Source: Paractinoplanes abujensis (lineage in GTDB: Bacteria > Actinomycetota > Actinomycetes > Mycobacteriales > Micromonosporaceae). Taken from it: DNA of 64,000 bases. Location of the stretch: contig NZ_JACHMF010000001.1 in NCBI RefSeq assembly GCF_014204895.1, positions 6,882,001 through 6,946,000 on the forward strand. The letters run 5' to 3'. Both the position numbers and the translations under genes were made by a program. Below the pieces are notes generated by a model. It saw only the letters and a list, made by a program, of their open reading frames with translations, did not search any database and was not told the DNA's origin. Positions 34,794 through 43,396 of the stretch are shown here, piece after piece (positions within the stretch are counted from its first letter, which is position 1; every line of letters begins with the position of its first letter).

Positions 34794-36416
34794 TCAAACC
34801 CGCAGCGACTCCGGCGCATGCAGCCGCAGCATGGTCGCGCCGACGTCGCGGGGAACCCGGCGGCTGGTCAGCAACGACCCGCCGATCATGACGACGAACG
34901 CGAGCGGGACGGTCCACGCGGCGGGCTGACCCACGGCGTCGGCCGGCCAGCCGTCCAGCGGCGGGCCCAGCACGGTGATCAGGACGGCCGCCATCGACGC
35001 GCCCCCGCCCGCCAGCACCCCGGCCACCGCGCCGACGTCGGTCAGCCGCCGCCACCAGATGCCGAGCACCAGCAGCGGGCAGAAGCTGGAGGCGGCGACC
35101 GCGAACGCGAGGCCGACCACGCGCGAGACGTCCATGTTGGAGACGTACAGCGAGAGCAGCACCGGCACCGCGGCGGCGAGCACCGTGGCCAGCCGGAAGT
35201 CACGGATCGAACCGCCCCGCCCGGCCCGCAGCACGTCGGTGAAGACCACCCCGGCCACGCTGGTCAGCAGACCCGACGAGGTGGACAGGAAGGCGGCCAG
35301 GGCGCCCGCGGTGACCAGGGCGCCGAGCAGCTGGCCGAGATGACCGCCGCCCAGCGCGGCCTCCGGCAGCAGCAGCACCACGGCGTCGGTGCGCCCGGTC
35401 ATCAGCAGCTGCGGGGTATAGATGCGCCCCAGAACCCCGTACAGGGTGGGAAGGAGATAGAAGGTGCCGACCAGGCCGAGCACCACCAGGGTCGTGCGCC
35501 GGGCCGAGGCGCCGTCGGGATTGGTGTAGAACCGGACGAGCACGTGCGGTAACCCCATGGTGCCCAGGAAAGTGGCCAGGATGAGCGAATACGTGGCGAA
35601 CAGGCTGGCGTCGCCGCCGGGGCGCAGCCAGTCCGGGCCGAAGTTGGCGTCCACACTGCTCACCTCGGGCACCGGGGCGCCGGCGTCATAGCTGAGCTGC
35701 TGACCCTTCTCCAGAGCGACGCCGTCGACCAGCGCGTCCTGCTCGAGCACGACGGTGGTGGCCACGGGGAAGGTCGCGCCGGGCCCGGGGGTGACCGCCG
35801 GGCGCCCGTCGGACTGCCACTGCAGCGCCAAGAAGATCACCGGGACGGCCAGGGCGGTCAGCTTGAGCCAGTACTGGAAGGCCTGGACGAAGGTGATCGC
35901 GCGCATGCCGCCGAGCGCCACGTTCGCGGTCACCACGACCCCGACGAGCAGCGCGCCCCAGGCGTACGAGCCGCCGGTGACCGTGGTGAAGGTGAGCCCC
36001 GCCCCCTGCAGCTGCGGCACGAGGTAGAGACAACCGATGAACACCACGAACACGCTGGCCAGACGGCGCAGCAGGGGCGAACCGAGGCGCACCTCGCAGA
36101 AATCGGGCAGCGTGAAGGCGCCCGACCGGCGCAGCGGCGCGGCCACGAACAGCAAGAGGGCCAGATAGCCGGCGGCGAAGCCCACCGGATACCAGAGCAC
36201 ATCGACGCCGTAGCGCAGGATCAGCCCGGCCACCCCCAGGAACGAGGCCGCCGAGAGATATTCGCCGCTGATCGCCGCGGCGTTCCAGGCCGGGCTCACC
36301 GACCGCGACGCGACCAGGAAATCCGACGTGGTGCGGGCGAAGCGCAGGCCGTAAACGCCGATGCCGACCGTCACCAGCACCACGACGATCAGACCCGGGA
36401 CCAGGTACGGGTTCAT
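34794..36416 (-). CDS. Second SSS-family sodium/solute symporter
   Basis: A 540-residue polytopic symporter of the same family as the actP-like protein at 29.4 kb: RTTSDFLVASRSVSPAWNAAAISGEYLSAASFLG and GLPHVLVRFYTNPDGASARRTTL. It carries an extra extracytoplasmic loop (about residues 220-265) absent from the other copy. The ATG at 36416 overlaps the stop of the upstream small membrane gene as TGATG. The substrate is probably a monocarboxylate, but it is divergent enough that specificity should not be assumed. Confidence 0.9.
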   Translation of the reverse strand: MNPYLVPGLIVVVLVTVGIGVYGLRFARTTSDFLVASRSVSPAWNAAAISGEYLSAASFLGVAGLILRYGVDVLWYPVGFAAGYLALLLFVAAPLRRSGAFTLPDFCEVRLGSPLLRRLASVFVVFIGCLYLVPQLQGAGLTFTTVTGGSYAWGALLVGVVVTANVALGGMRAITFVQAFQYWLKLTALAVPVIFLALQWQSDGRPAVTPGPGATFPVATTVVLEQDALVDGVALEKGQQLSYDAGAPVPEVSSVDANFGPDWLRPGGDASLFATYSLILATFLGTMGLPHVLVRFYTNPDGASARRTTLVVLGLVGTFYLLPTLYGVLGRIYTPQLLMTGRTDAVVLLLPEAALGGGHLGQLLGALVTAGALAAFLSTSSGLLTSVAGVVFTDVLRAGRGGSIRDFRLATVLAAAVPVLLSLYVSNMDVSRVVGLAFAVAASSFCPLLVLGIWWRRLTDVGAVAGVLAGGGASMAAVLITVLGPPLDGWPADAVGQPAAWTVPLAFVVMIGGSLLTSRRVPRDVGATMLRLHAPESLRV

Positions 36417-36814
36417 CACTGCTCGGGCCTGCGGATGAGCGCGACGAAGTCCTGCTCGTTGCGTTCCGCCCAGCGCACATAGGCCCAGCCCACGCCGATC
36501 AGGAACGGGAACGACAACAGGCCGAGCAGCAGCCAGGGCAGATAGACGCCGAAGACCTTGACCCCGCCCACGCCCGGGGCCACCGCGAACAGCAGCGGCA
36601 GGGCGCCCAGGCCGGTCACCACCACCAGCGCGAGCCGCAGCGCGAGCGCCAGCTGGGCCCGCATCAGCCCTTTGACCAGGGCCTCACCGATCGGGGTCTG
36701 CTCCGCCAGGTCGGTGCCGGCCCGGTCGGCGGGGCGTCTGCGGGCCGCCGCCTCGCCGAGCACCACACGCGTACGGACGGGTCTCTCCGGTCCGTTGGAG
36801 TCGTCGGTGGCCAT
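36416..36814 (-). CDS. Small membrane partner of the second symporter
   Basis: A 132-residue protein with a charged N-terminus of about 50 residues, two hydrophobic segments (ALRLALVVVTGLGALPLLFAV and VYLPWLLLGLLSFPFLIGVGWAYVRWAERNEQDF) and a short tail. The size, topology and coupled position upstream of a symporter mirror the DUF485/actP pair, although the DUF485 signature is not obvious. It probably is an analogous accessory subunit. Confidence 0.75.
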   Translation of the reverse strand: MATDDSNGPERPVRTRVVLGEAAARRRPADRAGTDLAEQTPIGEALVKGLMRAQLALALRLALVVVTGLGALPLLFAVAPGVGGVKVFGVYLPWLLLGLLSFPFLIGVGWAYVRWAERNEQDFVALIRRPEQ

Positions 36815-36844
36815 GCCGGGAGTCTGGCCGCCGAGGGCAGGATG

Positions 36845-38380
36845 TCAAGGGGTGCAGTCGTACGTGGGGTTGCCGTGAGTGGAGATCAGGACGCGCGCGC
36901 GGGCCAGGCCGACGTTCCAGCTGCGCCAGTCGTCCGACATGGTCATGGTGCCGGTGTTCATCCGCCCGAGCACGCAGATGAGCTGCGTGTTGGTCAGCCG
37001 GTCGCTGCCGGTCAGCGCGGGCACGGCGTCGGGGGAAAGGTCGCCCAGGTAGCTCAGATCGATCGGGCGGTCGCCGGACGGCCGCAGGTTGCGCTCGGCG
37101 ATCATGCCGTCCGGGTTCGCCACGGCCAGCCCGATCAGGGCGGCCACACCGGCCGCCACGGCCAACCGGGGCAGCCACGGGGCCCGGATCCGGCGGCCCG
37201 CGATCAGCACCAGGAGCAGCACGAACACGAACCACAGCTCGCAGCAGAAGACCAGCAGGCGCAGTCGGGTCAGGCCGTACTCGGCGGTGTAGAGCACGAT
37301 CCGGTGGATCGCGGTCGCGGCGATCACCAGCGTGAGAGCGGTCAGCGCGCCGAGGATGACCCGGATCAGCAGCCGGTCCGCCGGTTCGGCCCGCGGCGCC
37401 CAGCGGGCCGCCCCGGCCAGGACGAGCAGGGTCAGGCCGACCACCCAGCTGAGCTGCCAGAAACCGCTGCGCGCCTCATCGGCGTACTCCTGCACGCCGA
37501 AGTCGCCCCGGAACAACGTGACCGCCTGGACCGCGACGAACAACCCGAAGAGGACGGTCAGCAGGCCGAGCGGGACGGCCCACTCCCAGCGGTGCACCTT
37601 GCGGCCCTCGGTGCGGTCGAGCCGCGACACGTCGGGCGGGGCGACCCGCAGGAACGCGGCGCCGCCCACGCCCATCGCCGCGAACCCGCCGAGGAAGATC
37701 CACCGGAAGATCGTGTCTACGCCCAGGTCGGGGACGAGCCGTTCCAGTGCGGTCGCGAACGTGCTGTCGGCCGAGGCCAGCAGCCCGCCGAACGCGAGGA
37801 GCAGGACCACCGAGACCGCGGCGGTGGCGACGATGCGACCGCTTCGGTTGGGGCGGGACAGACCATGGGCGAGCCACGGCATCGCGCGGAAGGCGGCGAG
37901 GAACGGAAGCAGGTACGCCACGAAGATGCTGCGCATCGAGCGGCCCGCCACCAGCGTGAGCGCGGTGGTGAGGGTAGCGACGACCACGCACAGCGCGAAC
38001 AGCCAGCCCGCGGAGCGGAAAGTGCCCACGGCGAGCAGAGCGACAGTGGCCGCGGCCCACCCGGCCTGCTCGGCCCGGAACCGGGGGAGCGGGCGGTCGA
38101 CGAGCGGCTTCGGGCCTGCGACGACCTTCGCCGGGCCGGCCAGGGACACGGCCACCACCGCGGCGATCGCGGTGATCAACCAGCCGATGCCGGCGCTGTC
38201 GAGCGGCAGGCTCAGCGCGGCCACCGCGGCGGCCCCCGCGACCGCCGCGACGGTGAGCATCGAGGCCGGGCGGCCGGGGCCGGACCAATGTCGGCCCCAG
38301 GGCGCGCTTGACGGCCACGGGCCGTGAAGAGAAACCGGCTGGACCGGAGTCGCCGTTTTTTGGGCAGGGGGCATCGTCAT
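36845..38380 (-). CDS. DUF4173 polytopic membrane protein
   Basis: A 511-residue membrane protein with about 12 hydrophobic segments and the DUF4173 region: LFGLFVAVQAVTLFRGD, FGVQEYADEARSGFWQLSWVVGLTL and, near the C-terminus, NPDGMIAERNLR with a periplasmic-looking segment. Family members often lie next to two-component systems. Here a sensor kinase and OmpR-type regulator lie immediately upstream on the same strand (25-base gap), so the three are probably cotranscribed and linked in function. The function is unknown. Confidence 0.85.
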   Translation of the reverse strand: MTMPPAQKTATPVQPVSLHGPWPSSAPWGRHWSGPGRPASMLTVAAVAGAAAVAALSLPLDSAGIGWLITAIAAVVAVSLAGPAKVVAGPKPLVDRPLPRFRAEQAGWAAATVALLAVGTFRSAGWLFALCVVVATLTTALTLVAGRSMRSIFVAYLLPFLAAFRAMPWLAHGLSRPNRSGRIVATAAVSVVLLLAFGGLLASADSTFATALERLVPDLGVDTIFRWIFLGGFAAMGVGGAAFLRVAPPDVSRLDRTEGRKVHRWEWAVPLGLLTVLFGLFVAVQAVTLFRGDFGVQEYADEARSGFWQLSWVVGLTLLVLAGAARWAPRAEPADRLLIRVILGALTALTLVIAATAIHRIVLYTAEYGLTRLRLLVFCCELWFVFVLLLVLIAGRRIRAPWLPRLAVAAGVAALIGLAVANPDGMIAERNLRPSGDRPIDLSYLGDLSPDAVPALTGSDRLTNTQLICVLGRMNTGTMTMSDDWRSWNVGLARARVLISTHGNPTYDCTP

Positions 38381-38405
38381 GACATTCCTCGATTCCGGTT
38401 CTGGG

Positions 38406-39482
38406 TTATTTCCGGATAAGTGGGAGTTCCACATTGATCTGGCAGCCCCGGCGTTCGGGGTCGACCGCGGCGATCGTGCCGTGATGCAGCTGCACCACCC
38501 AGCGGGCGATCGCCAGCCCCAGCCCCGTGCCGCCGCCGCCCGGCCGCTCGCCGCGGGTGAACCGCTCGAACACCCGGTCGCGCTCCTCGGGCGGGATGCC
38601 CTCACCCTCGTCGGTCACCGCGATCAGCACGTGCTCGTCGTGGCGTTCGGCCCGCACCTGCACGGTGCCGCCGGGCGGGCTGTGCCGGGCCGCGTTGTCG
38701 AGCAGATTGGCGAACACCTGATGCAGCCGCTCCCGGTCGCCCGTGACGACGATCTCGGCCGCGGCCACCTCGAAACGGACGTCCCGCCCCGAGCCGGCCG
38801 CGTTGACCTCGGCCTCGCGCACCACACCGTCCAGGAAGGACGGCACGTCGATCGGGTGCCGTTTGAGCGGGGCCACCCCCGCGTCGATGCGGGACAGGTC
38901 GAGCAGCTCGGTGACCAACCGGCCCAGCCGCTCGGTCTGAGCCAGCGCGGTCTGCATCATCTCGGGCTCGGCCCGGGCCACCCCGTCGACGATGTTCTCG
39001 AGCAGACCCTGCAGAGCGGTGATGGGCGTACGCAACTCGTGCGAGACGTTCGCGATCAGCTCGCGCCGCTGCCGGTCGGCCGCGGCCAGGTCGGCCGCCA
39101 TGTGATTGAACGCGGCGGCCAGCTCACCGACCTCGTCGGCCGCGGTGGCGCGCACCCGGCGGTCGTAGTCACCCTGCGCCATCGCCCGGGCCGCGGCCGT
39201 CATCTCGCGCAGCGGCGAGGTCATGCCGCGGGCCAGGAACTGCACGATCGTCACGCCGATGATGGTGGCGGTGACACCCGTCCAGATCGGGAACCAGCCC
39301 AGCCACAGGTAGAACCAGATGAGACCGCTGAGACCGCCCGCCAGCAGCACCATGATGATCTTCATCTTGATCGACCGGACCGGGTCGAGCGGGCGCGGCA
39401 ACCAGCTGAGCGCCCGGGTCACCCGGTTGCGCCACACCAGGCTCGCGGCCGGGGCGTACCGGACGGCGCCGTCGTCACTCAC
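38406..39482 (-). CDS. Membrane sensor histidine kinase
   Basis: A 358-residue kinase with two closely spaced membrane segments (about residues 40-80), a HAMP domain (RGMTSPLREMTAAARAMAQGDYDRRV), the H box (ANVSHELRTPITALQGLLENI) and a HATPase domain (NLLDNAARHSP, DEGEGIPPEERDRVFERF, GTGLGLAIARWVV). There is almost no extracytoplasmic loop, so it senses within the membrane or via a partner. The GTG start overlaps the stop of the response regulator by four bases (GTGA), proving the pair. The DUF4173 protein downstream is a possible sensory partner. Confidence 0.95.
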   Translation of the reverse strand: MSDDGAVRYAPAASLVWRNRVTRALSWLPRPLDPVRSIKMKIIMVLLAGGLSGLIWFYLWLGWFPIWTGVTATIIGVTIVQFLARGMTSPLREMTAAARAMAQGDYDRRVRATAADEVGELAAAFNHMAADLAAADRQRRELIANVSHELRTPITALQGLLENIVDGVARAEPEMMQTALAQTERLGRLVTELLDLSRIDAGVAPLKRHPIDVPSFLDGVVREAEVNAAGSGRDVRFEVAAAEIVVTGDRERLHQVFANLLDNAARHSPPGGTVQVRAERHDEHVLIAVTDEGEGIPPEERDRVFERFTRGERPGGGGTGLGLAIARWVVQLHHGTIAAVDPERRGCQINVELPLIRK

Positions 39483-40165
39483 CGCTCGACCTCGAGGGCG
39501 TAACCGACCCCGTGCACCGTACGGATCAGGTCCGACCCGAGCTTGCGGCGCAGCCCCTTGATGTGGCTGTCGACCGTACGGGTGCCGGACGCGTCGGCCC
39601 AGCCCCACACGTCGGCCAGCAGGCGTTCCCGCGGCAGCACCGTACGGGGGTGGGCGGCCAGATGCACCAGCAGGTCGAACTCGGTCGGGGTCAGATGAGC
39701 CTCCACCCCGGAACGCAGCACCCGCCGCTCGGACTGGTTGATCTCCAGGTCGCCGAACCGCAGTGTGGGCGGGCCCTTGGGCTCCGCGGTGGTTTTCTGG
39801 GCCCGCCGCAGCAGCGCGTGCACCCGGGCCGCCAGCTCCCGCATCGAGAACGGCTTGACCATGTAGTCGTCGGCGCCCACTGCCAGACCCACCAGCAGGT
39901 CGGTCTCGTCGTCGCGGGCGGTCAGCATGAGGATCGGAACCGGCCGCTCGGCCTGCAGCCGCCGGCACACTTCGAGCCCGTCGAAACCGGGCAGCATGAC
40001 GTCGAGAACCACCACGTCGGGCGGCGTCCGCCGGGCCGCGTCGACCGCGCTCGGCCCGTCCCCGGCCACCTCCACCACGAAGCCCTCGGCCCGCAGCCGC
40101 GCCGCAACCGCCTCCGCGATGGTCCGCTCGTCCTCGACGACCAGAACGCGCCGCTCCGTCTCCAC
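39479..40165 (-). CDS. OmpR-family response regulator
   Basis: A 228-residue regulator. The receiver domain shows the acidic pair (VVEDE), the phospho-acceptor in VVLDVMLPGFDG and the conserved Lys in VKPFSMREL. The C-terminal winged helix has the LTPTEFDLLVHLAAHPRTVLPRERLLADVWGW recognition region and the RTVDSHIKGLRRKLG tail. The start is a GTG. It is cognate to the overlapping kinase. The upstream gap holds the DnaA-box-like cluster, which therefore overlaps its promoter region. Confidence 0.95.
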   Translation of the reverse strand: METERRVLVVEDERTIAEAVAARLRAEGFVVEVAGDGPSAVDAARRTPPDVVVLDVMLPGFDGLEVCRRLQAERPVPILMLTARDDETDLLVGLAVGADDYMVKPFSMRELAARVHALLRRAQKTTAEPKGPPTLRFGDLEINQSERRVLRSGVEAHLTPTEFDLLVHLAAHPRTVLPRERLLADVWGWADASGTRTVDSHIKGLRRKLGSDLIRTVHGVGYALEVER

Positions 40166-40269
40166 GCCCGCACCCCTTCGACCAGGTCAGGTGGCCGGTG
40201 GGCCCCCGTGACCCACCGACCGTACGGCGCTGAGCCTATTGATCGCCCGTGCAGACCGGGCGCTGACTT

Positions 40270-40481
40270 TGTGAACAACCTGTGGAGATCACCGGTTCAG
40301 CCTCGCGGGACGTCATCCTCGCCTTCACCGGACCACAGAAGCTCCACACGCCTCGCCATAGGACCACGGTTTCGGGTCGGCCGGGCCGCGTGACGACTGT
40401 GCATAACCTCTTCTCCGCGGCGCGGGCCTGTGGATAAGTCTGTGGAAAAGGCGGTGGGGCTGTGGACAACTGTGTGGATTA
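40270..40481 (-). promoter_or_regulatory. Cluster of DnaA-box-like nonamers
   Basis: Within the 313-base gap between the two two-component systems (40166-40478), same-oriented matches to the TTWTNCACA/TTGTCCACA box type occur. They are TGTGAACAA at 40270-40278, TGTGCATAA at 40398-40406, TGTGGATAA at 40429-40437, TGTGGAAAA at 40441-40449, TGTGGACAA at 40461-40469 and TGTGGATTA at 40473-40481. The weaker TGTGGAGAT lies at 40281. The last box overlaps the stop of the LytTR regulator. Start-to-start distances of 31, 32 and 32 bases recur. No gene was found in the gap. Confidence 0.6.
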
Positions 40482-41222
40482 GCGCGTCCAGTCGTGTTTG
40501 GCCGCTCTGATCAGGCGGTCTTTGAGCTCGCGGGTGTGACGGCGGCTGACCGGGAGTTCGATGCCGTCCACGGAGACCACGTAGCCGGAGCCGGTCAGGC
40601 GTAGTTCGGCGATCAGGCGGATCTGCACCAGGTATGACCGGTGGATACGCACGAAACCGGCGTCGGCCCAACGTTCGGCCAGGGTGGCCAGGGAGACCCG
40701 GACCAGGTGGGACGCGTCCGACGTGTGCAGGCGGGCGTAGTCGCCCTGGGCCTCGACCCAGCGGACCGACGAGCGGGGCAGCATGCGGGTCGTGCCGGCC
40801 AGCTCGACGGGGATCGTGGGCTCGTCGACCGGCGGGGCCGGGGCCGGCGCGGGGACGGGGCGCGCACCGGCGACCCGGCGCAGGGATTCGCCCAGGCGTT
40901 CGGCTCGTACGGGTTTGCGGACGTAGTCGGTGACGCCCAGGTCGAAGGCGTCCACGGCGCCGTCGTCGTACGCGGTGACGAACACGATGGCCGGGGGCCG
41001 GGCGAAACGGCGCAGGATGCGGGCCAGCTCCATGCCGTCCAGGCCGGGCATGCGGATGTCGAGGAAAACCGCGTCGACCTCGGTGTCGCGCAGCACGCGC
41101 AGGGCTTCGGTGGCGTCGCCGGCGCGGTGCACGTGGCCGACCCGGCCGTCGGCGTTGAGCAGGTAGGCCAGCTCGTCGAGGGCGGGCGGCTCGTCGTCCA
41201 CGGCGAGCACGACAAGGCTCAT
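40479..41222 (-). CDS. LytTR-family response regulator
   Basis: A 247-residue regulator. The receiver domain contains DDEPPALDEL, the phospho-acceptor in VFLDIRMPGLDG and the Lys of VRKPV. A Pro/Ala linker leads to a LytTR DNA-binding domain (RSSVRWVEAQGDYARLHTSD, then FVRIHRSYLVQI and LPVSRRHTRELKDRL). LytTR proteins often control cell-wall, exopolysaccharide or carbon-uptake genes. Its start overlaps the kinase stop by four bases (ATGA). Targets are unknown. Confidence 0.95.
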   Translation of the reverse strand: MSLVVLAVDDEPPALDELAYLLNADGRVGHVHRAGDATEALRVLRDTEVDAVFLDIRMPGLDGMELARILRRFARPPAIVFVTAYDDGAVDAFDLGVTDYVRKPVRAERLGESLRRVAGARPVPAPAPAPPVDEPTIPVELAGTTRMLPRSSVRWVEAQGDYARLHTSDASHLVRVSLATLAERWADAGFVRIHRSYLVQIRLIAELRLTGSGYVVSVDGIELPVSRRHTRELKDRLIRAAKHDWTR

Positions 41223-42415
41223 GCGCGGACCCCGGGATGGAACTTCGGCACTCGCATGCTCACCTTCGTACCGGCTCCGAGCGCGGTCTCGACCACCAGG
41301 CCGAAATGATCGCCGAAGACCGACCTCAGTCGTTCGTCCACATTTGCCAGGCCCACGTGCTGCCCGTCGTCAGTCTCGGGCATGCCCGCGGCGAACACCG
41401 CCGGGTCCATGCCGACTCCGTCGTCCTCCACCGTGATGTGGCATTCGGCGCCGGCATCCTGGGCTTCGATGCTCACCATACCGACGCCCGGTTTTCGGGA
41501 CAGGCCGTGCCGTACGGCGTTTTCGACCAGCGGCTGCAGGCAGAGGAAGGGCAGGCCGACCGGCAGCACCTCGGGGGCGATCTGCAGCCGGACCTGCAGC
41601 CGGTCGCCGAACCGGGCGCGCTCGATCGTGAGGTAGCGGTCGATCGAGCGCAGCTCCTCGGCCAGCGTCGTGAAGTCACCGTGGGCCCGGAACGAGTAGC
41701 GCGTGAACTCGGCGAATTCGAGGATCAGTTCGCGGGCGCGCTCGGGGTCCGTACGGACGAAGGAGCCGATCGCGGTGAGCGCGTTGTAGATGAAGTGCGG
41801 GCTGATCTGGGCCCGCAGCGCCCGCACCTCGGCTTTGGCCAGGCGTTCGCGTGACGAGTCGAGTTCGGCCAGCGCGAGCTGGGAGCCGGCCCAGCGGGCG
41901 GCTTCCAGGGTGGCCTGCACGAGCCCGGGTGCGGGGTGGTCGTCGGCCACGGCCACCAGCGCGGCCGCCGCCCGGCCGTCGGGGCGGCTGGCCAGCGGGG
42001 CCACCACGGCGCCGCGCACGACGCAGTCGACCCGGTCGCAGGGCAGGTCGGAGGCGGCCAGCACGATCGAGCGTTGCGAGTCCAGGGCCCGTACGGCGGC
42101 CGCGGTGAACTGGTCGCTGTGGTGGCTGCCGCGGCCGTCGAACGCGAGGCAGGTCTGCCCGTCGGTGATCGTCAGCCCGGTCGCGCCGACCAGGGTGCGC
42201 AGCGGGCGGGCGGCCTTGGCGGCGGTGCCGGGGCTGAGCCCGGCGCGCAGCGGGTCGGCAGCGAGTGCGGCCGTGTGCAGCACGTCGTAGGTGGCCCGCT
42301 GCATGGCGGTGGCGATGCCGCGCCGGGCGCGCAGCCGTACGACGGCCACCACCGCGGCGGCGAGCGCGGCCAGAACGGCCACTACCGCCAGCACACTGCC
42401 CACTTGTCCGGCCAC
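41219..42415 (-). CDS. LytS/YehU-type sensor histidine kinase
   Basis: A 398-residue kinase with one N-terminal membrane segment (SVLAVVAVLAALAAAVVAVV), a GAF-like region (about residues 60-180), and the His_kinase domain with its phospho-acceptor in QISPHFIYNALTAIGSFVRTDPERAR. The ATPase domain has PLVENAVRHGL and EDDGVGMDP. It is cognate to the overlapping LytTR regulator. The start is a GTG. It is divergent from the secreted cutinase gene, and the two share a 126-base region with a perfect palindrome. Confidence 0.94.
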   Translation of the reverse strand: MAGQVGSVLAVVAVLAALAAAVVAVVRLRARRGIATAMQRATYDVLHTAALAADPLRAGLSPGTAAKAARPLRTLVGATGLTITDGQTCLAFDGRGSHHSDQFTAAAVRALDSQRSIVLAASDLPCDRVDCVVRGAVVAPLASRPDGRAAAALVAVADDHPAPGLVQATLEAARWAGSQLALAELDSSRERLAKAEVRALRAQISPHFIYNALTAIGSFVRTDPERARELILEFAEFTRYSFRAHGDFTTLAEELRSIDRYLTIERARFGDRLQVRLQIAPEVLPVGLPFLCLQPLVENAVRHGLSRKPGVGMVSIEAQDAGAECHITVEDDGVGMDPAVFAAGMPETDDGQHVGLANVDERLRSVFGDHFGLVVETALGAGTKVSMRVPKFHPGVRA

Positions 42416-42464
42416 GCAGCAGATAGTAGGCGGTCATATCGTATTGGCAGGGTGTCAATTGGGA

Positions 42465-42478
42465 TTACCGGCCGGTAA
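42465..42478. promoter_or_regulatory. Perfect 14-base palindrome in the kinase/cutinase divergent promoter
   Basis: TTACCGGCCGGTAA is self-complementary over all 14 bases. It lies 64 bases upstream of the cutinase ATG and 50 bases upstream of the LytS-type kinase start, a good position for an operator serving either or both genes. Confidence 0.45.
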
Positions 42479-42541
42479 CAGAGCGATCAACACTGTGACG
42501 TACATCGATCCCCAGCTCTACCCACACCCAGGGAGAGTTCC

Positions 42542-43396
42542 ATGGTCAAAGCCCGTTTCGCGGCCGCCCTCGCAGCCGTTCTGGTCGCGGTCTCACCGGC
42601 CACGCCAGCGCTCGCGGCCAACCCGTACGAGCGTGGTCCCGCCCCCACCACCAGCAGCATCGAGGCGTCCCGGGGCTCCTTCGCGATCGCCCAGACCACC
42701 GTCGCCCGGTCCGCGGTCAGCGGCTTCGGCGGCGGCACGATCTACTACCCGACCAGTACCGCTTCGGGCACGTTCGGAGCCGTGGCCATCTCGCCCGGCT
42801 TCACCGCCTCACAGTCCAGCGTGTCGTGGCTCGGCCCGCGGCTCGCGTCGCAGGGCTTCGTCGTGATCACCATCGACACGCTCAGCACGCTCGACCAGCC
42901 CGCCAGCCGCGGCACCCAGCTGCTGGCCGCGCTCGACTACCTGACCCGTACGAGCAGTGTCCGTACCCGGATCGACGCCACGCGGCTCGGCGTGATGGGG
43001 CACTCGATGGGTGGCGGGGGCAGCCTCTCGGCCTCGGTCAGCCGCCCCTCGCTGCAGGCGGCCATCCCGCTCACCCCGTGGCACGGCACCAAGAGCTGGA
43101 CCAGCGACCGGGTGCCGACCCTGATCATCGGGGCCGAGAACGACACCGTGGCCCCGGTCAGCTCGCACTCCGAGCCGTTCTACACCAGCCTGCCGGCCGC
43201 GGCGGACAAGGCGTACTTGGAACTCAACAACGCCTCGCACTCGGCGCCCACCTCGACGAACGTGACGGTCGCGAAGTACAGCATCTCGTGGCTCAAGCGC
43301 TTCATCGACGACGACACCCGCTACGACCAGTTCCTGTGCCCCAACCCGTCCGGCTCGACGATCCAGGAGTGGCGCAGCACGTGCCCGTATAGCTAG
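42542..43396 (+). CDS. Secreted cutinase/PETase-like polyester hydrolase
   Basis: A 284-residue exported alpha/beta hydrolase. The signal peptide (residues 1-25, ending ATPALA) is followed by a mature domain very like Thermobifida cutinases. It has the nucleophile elbow GHSMGGGG (Ser155), the catalytic Asp in [18 protein letters not shown] (Asp201), the His in NNASHSAP (His233) and a C-terminal Cys266-Cys281 pair (FLCPNP ... RSTCPYS). These enzymes cleave aliphatic and some aromatic polyesters and triglycerides. Residue 234 after the catalytic His is Ser as in Ideonella PETase, whereas residue 154 is His as in cutinases. GGGAGAG lies seven bases upstream of the ATG. Confidence 0.93.
   Translation: MVKARFAAALAAVLVAVSPATPALAANPYERGPAPTTSSIEASRGSFAIAQTTVARSAVSGFGGGTIYYPTSTASGTFGAVAISPGFTASQSSVSWLGPRLASQGFVVITIDTLSTLDQPASRGTQLLAALDYLTRTSSVRTRIDATRLGVMGHSMGGGGSLSASVSRPSLQAAIPLTPWHGTKSWTSDRVPTLIIGAENDTVAPVSSHSEPFYTSLPAAADKAYLELNNASHSAPTSTNVTVAKYSISWLKRFIDDDTRYDQFLCPNPSGSTIQEWRSTCPYS

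Noticed and set aside
40166..40478. Chromosomal replication origin
   Set aside because: DnaA-like boxes are present, but there is no dnaA, dnaN, recF, gyrB or rpmH in the neighbourhood and no obvious AT-rich unwinding element. A secondary DnaA-binding locus fits better.
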